From assembly GCA_036656795.1 (NCBI GenBank), contig JAVXHR010000025.1:1-26718 (forward strand): a stretch of 26,718 nucleotides of DNA, written 5' to 3'. The position numbers and the translations under genes are program-made. Positions within the stretch are counted from its first letter, which is position 1, and every line of letters starts with the position of its first letter. The notes below the pieces were generated by a model. It did no database searches, had not been told where the DNA came from, and was given only the letters and a program-made list of their open reading frames with translations. This document shows positions 15,523 through 24,039 of this stretch, in pieces. The stretch comes from CAUPWF01 sp036656795. Lineage in GTDB: Bacteria > Bacillota > Clostridia > Lachnospirales > Lachnospiraceae.

Positions 15523-18500
15523 ATGATGCCAGAAAAGAATGTAACTGTATGGGAAGAACCTATTACCATCCCCACCTATAAGGTATTCCCTGCTGAAAAA
15601 GGACCTCTTTTCATTGAAAAGAGAGCTTACCAGGGAAGTACCGGGAAAGTATATCCGCACCCCGTCATCGAAAAGATATCCAACGAAAAAGAAGATGTCA
15701 CCTACCAGGCTGTTTATCTTGAAAACGAATATTTAAAAGTAATGATATTGCCGGAATTGGGTGGACGTATCCAAAGAGCATTAGACAAAACAAATGACTA
15801 TGATTTTGTATACTATAATCATGTAATCAAACCGGCATTGGTTGGCCTCACCGGTCCTTGGATTTCAGGAGGAATTGAATTCAACTGGCCACAGCATCAC
15901 AGACCTTCTACCTACTGCCCTGTGAATTATAAGTACACAGAAAATGAAGATGGATCTTGTAGCGTCTATGTCAGTGAAATTGATAAGATGTACGGAACCA
16001 AAGGTATGGCTTGCTTTACTTTGTATCCTGATAAATCCTATATTGAAATCAAAGGCCAGCTCTTCAATCGTACCGATACTCCACAGACTTTTTTATGGTG
16101 GGCCAATCCTGCAGTTCCAGTAAATGACCATACTTATTCTGTATTTCCACCGGATGTACACGCGGTAATGGACCACGGGAAACGTGCTGTATCTTCTTTT
16201 CCCATTGCGACTGGGGAATATTATAAATACGATTATTCTGCGGGAGTTGACATTTCAAAATACAAAAATATAAAAGTTCCGACTTCCTATATGGCCGCTC
16301 ATTCTGATTTCGATTTTATGGGCAATTACGATGAAGGAATCGGTGCCGGATTATTACACGTAGCTGATCATCACATTTCCCCCGGTAAAAAACAATGGAC
16401 ATGGGGCAACAGCGATTTTGGTCTAGCCTGGGATCGTAACCTGACAGATTCGGACGGTCCTTACATTGAACTTATGACCGGTGTATTTGCCGACAACCAG
16501 CCTGACTTCACTTGGTTGAAACCATATGAAGAAAAAACTTTCACCCAATACTTTATGCCTTACAAACATGTCGGGAGAGTAAAAAATGCGACCAAGGACG
16601 CTGTTATTGGATTCGATTTAGAGAATCGTAATGCAGTTGTAAAAGTGTATACTTCTGGTTCTTATCAAAATGCTCTCATAAAAGTAACCAAAGGAGATGA
16701 TACTTTACTACAGATGATACAGGATTTGTCCCCCTTACAAAGTTTTGAATGTTCTTTCCAAACAGACTTTCCTTCTCCCGAGGGATGTATTGTCACCGTA
16801 CAAGACGCAGTTGGCAACCTGCTAGTGAAATATGAATCAGTAACAAATAAATTAGAAGCAACCCCAGAACCTGCCGTGCCCCTACTATCACCGGAAGAAT
16901 TAAAATCTACCGAAGAGCTGTATTTAGGTGCTACTCATTTAGAGCAATATCGCCATGCTACCTATGAACCCTCAGATTATTACTTAGAAGGACTTCGACG
17001 GGATCCTACGGATATTCGTCTCAATAACGGCTATGGGATGCTCCAATATAAACGTGGCAACTTCAAGGAAAGTATTCCTTTTTTTGAGACCGCTATCAAA
17101 AAACAGACCTGGAAAAATCCCAATCCCTATTGTGGGGAGACCTACTTTCATTTAGGACTCGCCCTTAGAATGATAGGGGAAGACCAAAAAGCTTTTGATG
17201 CATTTTACAAAGCGACCTGGAGTCAAGAGACACAAAGTGCAGGCTTCTACCAACTAGCATGTCTTTCTTGTAAAAAATCAGATTATGCAGTTGCTTTGGA
17301 CTTTATTCATAAATCTTTAGTGTATAACTGGCATAATATGAAAGCACGAACGCTCAAAGCGGCCATTCTTACGACTCTAAATAGAGACAATCATAGTTTC
17401 CTAGAGGAATGCAAAGAAATTGATCCACTGGATATGGGATGTCTGTATCTCGCAGCGAAAAACGAATCTGCCCTGGATTCTTGGAAACAAACAATGGGAA
17501 CTTCTGCCCATAATTTTTTAGAACTTTCTTTGGATTTCCTAAAATGTGGATTTTATGAAGATGCCATTGCCATTCTTGATTCTGCTAAGGAAATTACCCC
17601 TTTAATCGCATATTATCAAGGTTACATATACTCATTACAAGGAAATTCTGCAAAAGCAAAAGAATATTTCCAGAAAGGAGAATCTCTTCCTTCGGATTAC
17701 TGTTTTCCTAACAAAATAGAAGAACTCAATATATTAGAAACAGTTATTCAGGCATTAGACTACGCTCCTTATGCACACTACTACCTTGGAAATCTGCAGT
17801 ATGATAAAAAACAATACGAAAAAGCAATCACCCATTGGGAGGTGGCACTTTCACAAGATAACACCATTGCAATGGCATTTCGCAATCTGGCCATTGCCTA
17901 CTACAATAAACAGAAGGATACTTCGAAAGCCTTCATCTATATGAAAAAAGCCTTTGAGCTAGATTCCTCTTATTCAAGATTTTTACTGGAATATGACCAA
18001 CTATCTGCAAAAACCATGATTTCTAACAAAACAAGATTGGACTTTCTTGAAAAACATTTAGATTTGGTTGTAGATCGCGACGCCTTGTATTTAGAATATA
18101 TTACATTGCTCAACAATACGGGAAACCATAATCAAGCGTTCCACTGTCTGACAACGCACCACTTTCATCCTTGGGAAGGTGGCGAAGGAAAAGTAAGTTC
18201 TCAATACCGATATGCACTGACCCAAAAAGCATTGACTGAATTATCGCAAAAAAACTACGAAAAAGCAATCCACCTATTAGAATTAACGATGAACTATCCT
18301 GACAATCTAGGAGAAGGAAAGCTACCAAATGTACAGGACAATATCGCCCACTACTATATGGGAGTTGCTTATCGAGCAATGGGAAATGACTCTTTTGCTT
18401 CTAACTATCTCCAGTTAGCAGCTGTAGGTTTGGAACACCCAAGTAGTGTTCTCTATTATAATGACCAACCTTCCGATACCATTTTTTATCAAGGACTAGC

Positions 18501-18804
18501 TAACGAGGCATTGGGTAATACAGATGCCGCAAGAAAATGCTACCATCAACTGTTAGCTTTCGGAGAGAAACATCTCTTTGATAAAGTAAGCTATGATTAC
18601 TTTGCTGTATCTCTTCCGGAAATCGAACTTTTCCCAAGTGATATTCAAACAAGAAATGATATCTATTGTAACTATTTGATTGCTTTAGGTCACATCGGCT
18701 TGGGCAATCACGATAAAGCAAAATTGTTATTGCAAACTATACTAGAAACACATCCTGATTACCAAGGAGCTATTAGGCATCTTCAAATGTTAGCATCACT
18801 ATAA
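15523..18804 (+). CDS. Large DUF5107-like/TPR protein, predicted carbohydrate-active
   Basis: This 1093-residue protein has no signal peptide, so it should be cytoplasmic. Residues about 10-360 form a beta-rich domain that I match to DUF5107 and the galactose-mutarotase/GH-like sandwich. Its polar conserved-looking patches include ISGGIEFNWPQHHRPSTY, WWANPAVPVNDHTY and DGPYIELMTG. Residues about 430-1090 are tetratricopeptide repeats (for example GNLQYDKKQYEKAITHWEVALSQD and GMLQYKRGNFKESIPFFETAI), suggesting protein docking or a long solenoid. AAAGGAG precedes ATG-ATG at 15523/15526. The gene stands alone between a divergent AraC gene and a bidirectional terminator. DUF5107/TPR proteins often neighbour sugar-use genes, but their reaction is not known to me. 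The name rests on recalled family features. Confidence 0.75.
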   Translation: MMPEKNVTVWEEPITIPTYKVFPAEKGPLFIEKRAYQGSTGKVYPHPVIEKISNEKEDVTYQAVYLENEYLKVMILPELGGRIQRALDKTNDYDFVYYNHVIKPALVGLTGPWISGGIEFNWPQHHRPSTYCPVNYKYTENEDGSCSVYVSEIDKMYGTKGMACFTLYPDKSYIEIKGQLFNRTDTPQTFLWWANPAVPVNDHTYSVFPPDVHAVMDHGKRAVSSFPIATGEYYKYDYSAGVDISKYKNIKVPTSYMAAHSDFDFMGNYDEGIGAGLLHVADHHISPGKKQWTWGNSDFGLAWDRNLTDSDGPYIELMTGVFADNQPDFTWLKPYEEKTFTQYFMPYKHVGRVKNATKDAVIGFDLENRNAVVKVYTSGSYQNALIKVTKGDDTLLQMIQDLSPLQSFECSFQTDFPSPEGCIVTVQDAVGNLLVKYESVTNKLEATPEPAVPLLSPEELKSTEELYLGATHLEQYRHATYEPSDYYLEGLRRDPTDIRLNNGYGMLQYKRGNFKESIPFFETAIKKQTWKNPNPYCGETYFHLGLALRMIGEDQKAFDAFYKATWSQETQSAGFYQLACLSCKKSDYAVALDFIHKSLVYNWHNMKARTLKAAILTTLNRDNHSFLEECKEIDPLDMGCLYLAAKNESALDSWKQTMGTSAHNFLELSLDFLKCGFYEDAIAILDSAKEITPLIAYYQGYIYSLQGNSAKAKEYFQKGESLPSDYCFPNKIEELNILETVIQALDYAPYAHYYLGNLQYDKKQYEKAITHWEVALSQDNTIAMAFRNLAIAYYNKQKDTSKAFIYMKKAFELDSSYSRFLLEYDQLSAKTMISNKTRLDFLEKHLDLVVDRDALYLEYITLLNNTGNHNQAFHCLTTHHFHPWEGGEGKVSSQYRYALTQKALTELSQKNYEKAIHLLELTMNYPDNLGEGKLPNVQDNIAHYYMGVAYRAMGNDSFASNYLQLAAVGLEHPSSVLYYNDQPSDTIFYQGLANEALGNTDAARKCYHQLLAFGEKHLFDKVSYDYFAVSLPEIELFPSDIQTRNDIYCNYLIALGHIGLGNHDKAKLLLQTILETHPDYQGAIRHLQMLASL

Positions 18805-18826
18805 AGACTATGAAGAAATAACCCAT

Positions 18827-18869
18827 AAAAAATCGGGCTATCATTTTAATACTGATAACCCGGTTTTTT
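18827..18869. terminator. Bidirectional terminator between convergent genes
   Basis: A long stem (18827-18843 with 18853-18869, core CGGG/CCCG, with one wobble and one mismatch) has A-runs on the left and T-runs on the right. It lies between the plus-strand TPR gene and the minus-strand AllA-like gene and can end transcripts in both directions. Confidence 0.85.
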
Positions 18870-18889
18870 AATGCATCCATTTTCAAATA

Positions 18890-19390
18890 CTATCTTATAT
18901 CATTGACAAGAACAAACTGCTCTTCTTCTTTTAATTCTATAACTGTACAATCATTGGCATATGTACATTCCGGTAAAACTATCATTGCAGACAATTCCTC
19001 CGCATTCGCTGGAAGTGGTGCCAAATGCCAAATTGCTGCATTGATTTTAATCAATGTGTTCTTAGGCACCAGAAATGCTTCTGTCAATTTGGTAACCGGA
19101 TGTTCTCCCGACGCTGGGCTCACATGAATAATCATATCATCATTTAATGGCAAAATAATCTCCCATGTAGTAGTGTGATATTCCACAGCCTGAATCAACA
19201 TCTTCGCCGGTTTTTTTACTTGAATAGGCGAAAATCCAACGTTTTTGCAAGTCTGAGCTCCCAAACGATCCGGATAAAAGCGATGTAGCTCTCCTTCCAA
19301 CGCAAACCCTCCCGGTGCCCCCATTGGATAAAACGTACCAAAAGGCGCAAATTCCTCACTATTGATTTTTTTCACTTTAATTTCTTTCAT
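18890..19390 (-). CDS. Ureidoglycolate-lyase-like (AllA-family) cupin protein
   Basis: This 166-residue protein matches the AllA/PF04115 pattern: EEFAPFG near the N-terminus, a central strand region with VEYHTTTWEIILPL, then AFLVPKNTLIKINAAIWHLAPLP, and LPECTYANDCTVIEL near the end. AllA cleaves ureidoglycolate to glyoxylate and urea in allantoin breakdown, but no allantoin gene is present here. It is the last gene of the aldolase/kinase operon, 65 nt after the aldo/keto reductase gene. The ATG at 19390 follows GGAG by 8 nt; an upstream ATG at 19426 lacks support. It more likely acts on a sugar-derived carbonyl compound, as an isomerase, lyase or binding protein. The family call is moderately sure and the function unknown. 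Confidence 0.7.
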   Translation of the reverse strand: MKEIKVKKINSEEFAPFGTFYPMGAPGGFALEGELHRFYPDRLGAQTCKNVGFSPIQVKKPAKMLIQAVEYHTTTWEIILPLNDDMIIHVSPASGEHPVTKLTEAFLVPKNTLIKINAAIWHLAPLPANAEELSAMIVLPECTYANDCTVIELKEEEQFVLVNDIR

Positions 19391-19455
19391 TTTTCCATCT
19401 CCATTTCTTAAATACAGAAAACTCATTCGTAGTCATTAATGAGATTTCCTTGCTT

Positions 19456-20463
19456 CTATTGTACAATAGTTCCTTCTTCATCCCATAAATCATGCCAGTC
19501 CCTGGCATCTTCCCATAAGAATACTTGCCCTTTTACTAGGCGATTGTTTTTTTCTAAAGTTGCAATGGATATCATTTCTTCTTCCGTCAATGGATCTTCT
19601 GTAACTAATTTTAAATTGCTGACATACTGTTCCTCTTGAATAGAAAACGGAATGGGAATCTGTCCTTTTTTCACTGCCCATTTTAGAGCAATCACTGCTG
19701 GATGACAATGATGTGCCTTAGCAATGGCAAGCATCTCCGGAGTTTGAATATCTGCAATATCCTCCAGACATATATCTCTTTCTGGTCTTGTAGGAGAACC
19801 AATTGGCATGAATCCGATGGGCTGAATCTGATGGGCTACTAAATAATCAAATAATTCTTGTTGCTGGAAACAAGGATGTAATTCCATTTCACAAGCTACT
19901 GGTTGTATACACAGTAATGGTAGTACTGCCTCCATTTTAGGAATCGTCATATTGGAAATCCCAATATGTTTTACAAGTCCTTGATCCACTAGATTTTCAA
20001 TTTGTCTATAGGTATCTAAAAATTCTTCTACACGAAATGGTCTGGAATCCGGATTTCTAGAATCTACATCACAATGAGGTGCATGATAATTGGGAAATGG
20101 CCAGTGAATAAAAAACAAATCAATATATTCACACTGAAGGTCTGCAATGCTTTTCTGACAAGATTCTTCTACTCGACGATGCATATCGTTCCATACTTTT
20201 GTCATAATATAAAGTTCTTTACGCTCTACAACACCTTCCTCAAATGCAATTCGAAACACTTCACCGATTTGGTCTTCATTTCCATAACAAGCTGCGCAAT
20301 CAAACATACGATATCCACAGCGTATCGCTCCGCTCACTGCAGCCGACACCTCTTCCGGTGTAAATCGATCAGAACCAAAGGTTCCCATTCCAATACACGG
20401 TACGGTGTCCCCGTTATATAACGTTCTCTTAGGAACTAATTTAGGATTGAGCCACATACTCAT
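19456..20463 (-). CDS. Aldo/keto reductase with altered NADPH-binding residues
   Basis: This 335-residue aldo/keto reductase interconverts a carbonyl and an alcohol. The catalytic tetrad is intact: Asp55, Tyr60 (DCAACYG), Lys89 (TKVW) and His120 (FIHWP). The usual cofactor motif IPKS followed by an Arg is replaced by IPFSIQEEQ, so the Lys and Arg that hold the NADPH 2'-phosphate are absent, which hints at NADH use. The N-terminus (LYNGDTVPCIGMGTFG) is typical. An AGGAAGGGG site lies 6 nt before the ATG. It follows the PfkB-type kinase gene after 16 nt, within the aldolase operon. It may oxidise or reduce the free sugar or an intermediate; the substrate is unknown. Confidence 0.88.
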   Translation of the reverse strand: MSMWLNPKLVPKRTLYNGDTVPCIGMGTFGSDRFTPEEVSAAVSGAIRCGYRMFDCAACYGNEDQIGEVFRIAFEEGVVERKELYIMTKVWNDMHRRVEESCQKSIADLQCEYIDLFFIHWPFPNYHAPHCDVDSRNPDSRPFRVEEFLDTYRQIENLVDQGLVKHIGISNMTIPKMEAVLPLLCIQPVACEMELHPCFQQQELFDYLVAHQIQPIGFMPIGSPTRPERDICLEDIADIQTPEMLAIAKAHHCHPAVIALKWAVKKGQIPIPFSIQEEQYVSNLKLVTEDPLTEEEMISIATLEKNNRLVKGQVFLWEDARDWHDLWDEEGTIVQ

Positions 20464-20479
20464 ATTTTTCCCCTTCCTC

Positions 20480-21412
20480 TTATTTTATTTTTGTAATGAC
20501 AATCTTTTTCATCATTTTTTCCATATCTTCCATCCGGAAAAATCCAGTTTCTTCTCGTAAAGCCGACGCGGCAGAAATAGCGCTTGCCTTTTTTAGTATT
20601 GCTTCCATGGACAAATTTTCTTCCAATCCAATGGCAAATCCCGCAATCATAGCGTCTCCACATCCCACCGTATTCACCGCTTTTATTTTAGGTACCTTTG
20701 CCTGGTAGATTCCTTCCCCACAGACTACAAGGGAACCTTCTGCACCCAAGGATATGGTCACTATTTCTACACCCCTCCCGTAAATCTCTTCCGCTGCTTC
20801 TATAAGTTCTTCTCTGGTATCACAATGTTTTCCCGTCAGCATACGAATTTCATCTATATTTGGTTTAATCATCGTAGGTTTCGCTTCAATCCCTTTGGAA
20901 AGGAGTTCTCCACTGGTATCTAAAATCACTTTTTTACCAGCTACCTTTACCATTGTCACTAGACTTTGATATGCCGACAGCGAAAGCCCTTTTGGCACAC
21001 TTCCTGATATCACTACTACGTTGGCCTTTTGTACTAAAAAAGTGAATTTTTCTTGAAATGCTGCAAATTCTTCCTGAGTAACTGTAAACCCAGGTTCTAA
21101 AAATTCGGTTTGCTGCTGGGTGGTCTCATTCCAAATATTAATACAAGAACGGCTTTCCTCTTGCAAGCAATAAAACATGGGTTCCACCCCAAAGGCACTT
21201 ACCGAATCTTCTATATAATTACCTGCATGTCCCCCTACAAACCCGGTTGCTACCACCTGCGCACCTGCAATCACCGCCGGTTTGGATACATTCAATCCCT
21301 TTCCACCTGGCGTATAAGTACAAGACATCACTCGGTTGACCTCTCCTTGTTTGAAACTATTTACCACATAGCGTTTATCAATTGCCGCATTAAGTGTTAC
21401 TGTTAATATCAT
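20480..21412 (-). CDS. PfkB-family kinase, tagatose-6-phosphate/1-phosphofructokinase type (LacC/FruK-like)
   Basis: This 310-residue kinase of the FruK/LacC group probably phosphorylates tagatose-6-phosphate to tagatose-1,6-bisphosphate. Features include the N-terminal MILTVTLNAAID, the substrate-site PGGKGLNVS (35-43), SGSVPKGL, IKPNIDEI and the C-terminal catalytic motif NTVGCGDAM with Asp253. The usual GAGD anion-hole motif is GCGD here; LacC proteins also vary at this residue. The gene lies 29 nt after the GatD-like gene and in one operon with a tagatose-bisphosphate-type aldolase, which favours tagatose-6-phosphate over fructose-1-phosphate as substrate. A GGAAGGTG site precedes the ATG. 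The family is secure; the exact substrate is inferred from context. Confidence 0.88.
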   Translation of the reverse strand: MILTVTLNAAIDKRYVVNSFKQGEVNRVMSCTYTPGGKGLNVSKPAVIAGAQVVATGFVGGHAGNYIEDSVSAFGVEPMFYCLQEESRSCINIWNETTQQQTEFLEPGFTVTQEEFAAFQEKFTFLVQKANVVVISGSVPKGLSLSAYQSLVTMVKVAGKKVILDTSGELLSKGIEAKPTMIKPNIDEIRMLTGKHCDTREELIEAAEEIYGRGVEIVTISLGAEGSLVVCGEGIYQAKVPKIKAVNTVGCGDAMIAGFAIGLEENLSMEAILKKASAISAASALREETGFFRMEDMEKMMKKIVITKIK

Positions 21413-21441
21413 TTTGTCACCTTCCTTTGTGAAATATACGG

Positions 21442-22491
21442 CTAGACTTCACTATCAATGAGTATTTTTCCTTTGACAGCTCCCGGCGTTTGATACAGTG
21501 CAAATGCATCTGCAATCTTACTCAGTGGCACTTTTTGAAAGATAAAAGACTCATCTATTTTAAATGCCCCTGTTTTGATATAATGTGCTGCCAAAATCCA
21601 TTCTTCTCCCGGAAATGGTGCACTATAATTCATCCAAGAACCAGTGAGATACATTTCTTTTCGATTTAAGCACTCCCATTCTTCTATAGAAAATGTAATT
21701 TCCTTTGTTGGAGTTCCAATAAAACAAACTTGTGCTTTATTGGCTGCCAGTTGAAATGCCATCTTCATGGTAATCGTATTCCCGGCTGTTTCATAAATAT
21801 AATCAAATCCTTTTCCATCGGTTAGTGCCATCGCCTGTTTCATAAAATCTTTTTCCAAAGTATTTACACCCTCTGTCGCTCCAAACCGCTTCGCCAGCTG
21901 AATTCGTTCTGGTGAAATATCAAATACGACCACCTGTTTTGCCCCAAATAATTTAGCCCACTGCATAGTCAATATGCCAATATTTCCACCTCCCAAGATA
22001 GCCACTGTCTTGCCACCTTGATAGTCTAATCTTCGTAACCCATGTAGTGCTACCGTAATAGGTTCAAAAAATGCTGCCTGCTCAAATGCTACTTTCTCAT
22101 CAAATTTCACTGCATTTTTTTCCGGTACTACTACATATTGTGCAAAACTTCCAAACTGGCGTGAACCAATGAAACTGTAGTTCTTGCACAAAGAGTAATT
22201 TCCCTTCTGACAATCTTCACATTTCATGCAAGGCACCAAGGGTACCCCTGCCACTCGGTCTCCAACTGACAGCGTAGTCACTTCATCGCCTATTGCTTCC
22301 ACAATTCCAGAAAATTCATGCCCGATGACATTAGGGAAAAAATGACATGCATCTCCATTGACTCTTGGAATATCTGAACCACAGATTCCTGTGTATTTGA
22401 CCTTGATTAAAACTTCACCAGCATTTGGCACCGGCGTTTCCATCTCTTCATAACGAATATCTCCTTTTGCGTAGATTACACCTGCTTTCAT
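21442..22491 (-). CDS. gatD: Galactitol-1-phosphate 5-dehydrogenase-like zinc enzyme (GatD-like)
   Basis: This 349-residue MDR enzyme resembles E. coli GatD, which oxidises galactitol-1-phosphate to tagatose-6-phosphate. Shared signatures are ICGSDIPR, the HxFPxxxGHEFSG spacing, VPLVPC, FIGSRQFGSFAQY and the diagnostic GSWMNYSAPFPGEEW. Zinc ligands are Cys37, His58-Glu59 and Glu143; structural cysteines are Cys88, Cys91, Cys94 and Cys102, one or two residues off the E. coli numbering. Its start overlaps the upstream kinase stop as ATGA, and its AAGGAGG site is inside that kinase gene, so translation is coupled. The tight link to a kinase fits a phosphorylated polyol as substrate. A related phosphorylated hexitol is also possible. 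Confidence 0.85.
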   Translation of the reverse strand: MKAGVIYAKGDIRYEEMETPVPNAGEVLIKVKYTGICGSDIPRVNGDACHFFPNVIGHEFSGIVEAIGDEVTTLSVGDRVAGVPLVPCMKCEDCQKGNYSLCKNYSFIGSRQFGSFAQYVVVPEKNAVKFDEKVAFEQAAFFEPITVALHGLRRLDYQGGKTVAILGGGNIGILTMQWAKLFGAKQVVVFDISPERIQLAKRFGATEGVNTLEKDFMKQAMALTDGKGFDYIYETAGNTITMKMAFQLAANKAQVCFIGTPTKEITFSIEEWECLNRKEMYLTGSWMNYSAPFPGEEWILAAHYIKTGAFKIDESFIFQKVPLSKIADAFALYQTPGAVKGKILIDSEV

Positions 22492-24029
22492 TTATTACCT
22501 CCTTTTTCGTACTCGCCATTGGTTTCATTCATCAGCCCTTTCAAACTCTGATATAATTTCAAATAGGTCTCATAATTTTTCTGGTAAATTATATGGTGAT
22601 TCTGATTTGGTTCGTGTTTTCTCATGACGTTTACCGTCATTTGAACCGCTTCATTAAAATCTTGGTACATACCGATTCCAACTCCCGCCAATATTGCTGC
22701 GCCTAATGTGGTTGCAGTGTCCGAAGAAGGAACTGATATCGGTTTTCCCGTCACATCAGATTTAATCTGCGTCCATAAAAGTGAATTGGCCGATCCACCC
22801 ATTGCCCATAATTTTTCAACTTTGGCTCCAGCTTCCTGTGCAATATCTAGGTTGTGTTTGAGCGAATAAGCCACACCTTCCATTGCCGCCCGCACCATAT
22901 GTCCTTTGGTCTTGCTGTAATCCAATCCATAATAAACACCCTTTGCTTTCGGGTTCCAGATTGGTGAACGTTCTCCAGCCATATACGGCAGAAATATCAC
23001 ACCTTCACTGCCCACAGAAACTCTATTGGCCAATTCATTAAGTTGCATCAACGAAGACTTTCCACTTTCTTCTATTTGCGTTCTTTCATATTGCGCAAAC
23101 TCTTTTTCTACCCAGCGCATCACTCCGCCACCTCCGGTAGTTCCTCCTTGCAGCAACCATTTTCCTGGAACTACATGGCTGCCCATAATTAATCTGGGAT
23201 CTGCCACATAATCTTCCAAGCAAATACTCATTCCGCCTGCTTGACCACCCTGCTCTTGTGTTTCGCCCGGATGTATTACACCTGCTCCTAAAGTTCCACA
23301 TGCCGCATCCAATCCACCTGCTACTACAGGTGTCCCCTCTGCCAACCCAGACTCCTTTGCCGCTTTTTTCGTTACTCGTCCAACCACCTTATGGCTGGGT
23401 ACCAACTCTGGTAGAAAGTCTCTGGGAATCTCCAATGCTTCACACATTTCGTTATTCCATATTTTTTTTCGCATATCAAAACAATGCACTCCATATCCCT
23501 GGGATAAATCATGACTCAATGCTCCTGTTAATCGATAGGCAATAAATGCATTGGATTGTAAAATCTTATCAATCTTTCCATATACTTCTGGCATATTCTC
23601 TCGATACCATATGATTTTTGCAGTAGTATATGTGGGCTGCAGTGAATTGCCCGCTAATTCAAATATCTTATCTGCACCAATTTTTTTGTTCAATCGTTCA
23701 CAAATACTTTGCGCTCTCGTATCCATCCAAATCGGTGTATTAGCAAGCACTTTTCCAGCTTTATCAATGGGAATTGCCGACCAGCTTTGCCCATCAATTC
23801 CAATTCCTACGATTTCTTCTGCTTTCACTAAATATGCTTTGAATAAATTTTGAATTGCCTGACAGATAGCTACCCACCACTCCTCCGGATTTTGTTCTGC
23901 CCAACCTTCTTTTGGATAATACACTGGATACTCTCCCGTAGTAGATATAACTACTGTGCCATCTTTTTCAAACAATGCAATCTTACAGGCGCTGGTTCCA
24001 ATATCAATTCCTAACAAATATTGTTTCAT
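22488..24029 (-). CDS. FGGY-family kinase, copy 2, possibly a polyol kinase feeding GatD
   Basis: This 513-residue FGGY kinase has the phosphate loop GIDIGTSACK (6-15), WMDTRAQSICE, the catalytic Asp in AGGLDAACGTLGAG, GERSPIWNPKAKG and the C-terminal AMGGSANSLLWTQIKSDVTGKP. The XylB GQMHG region reads DGQSWSAIPID. It differs clearly from copy 1. The ATG at 24029 is preferred (AAGGAG, 6 nt spacer); an upstream in-frame ATG at 24056 overlaps the aldolase gene end. It follows the aldolase gene after 10 nt and overlaps the GatD-like gene by 4 nt. FGGY enzymes include polyol kinases (glycerol, erythritol, ribitol), so it may make the polyol-1-phosphate that the PTS makes in E. coli. A ketose such as tagatose is the alternative substrate. 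Confidence 0.88.
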   Translation of the reverse strand: MKQYLLGIDIGTSACKIALFEKDGTVVISTTGEYPVYYPKEGWAEQNPEEWWVAICQAIQNLFKAYLVKAEEIVGIGIDGQSWSAIPIDKAGKVLANTPIWMDTRAQSICERLNKKIGADKIFELAGNSLQPTYTTAKIIWYRENMPEVYGKIDKILQSNAFIAYRLTGALSHDLSQGYGVHCFDMRKKIWNNEMCEALEIPRDFLPELVPSHKVVGRVTKKAAKESGLAEGTPVVAGGLDAACGTLGAGVIHPGETQEQGGQAGGMSICLEDYVADPRLIMGSHVVPGKWLLQGGTTGGGGVMRWVEKEFAQYERTQIEESGKSSLMQLNELANRVSVGSEGVIFLPYMAGERSPIWNPKAKGVYYGLDYSKTKGHMVRAAMEGVAYSLKHNLDIAQEAGAKVEKLWAMGGSANSLLWTQIKSDVTGKPISVPSSDTATTLGAAILAGVGIGMYQDFNEAVQMTVNVMRKHEPNQNHHIIYQKNYETYLKLYQSLKGLMNETNGEYEKGGNK

Positions 24030-24039
24030 ACCCTTCTCC

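Noticed and set aside
15523..18804. Possible recent duplication among the TPR repeats
   Set aside because: The repeats are diverged at protein level in the normal TPR manner; no near-identical DNA copies were seen.
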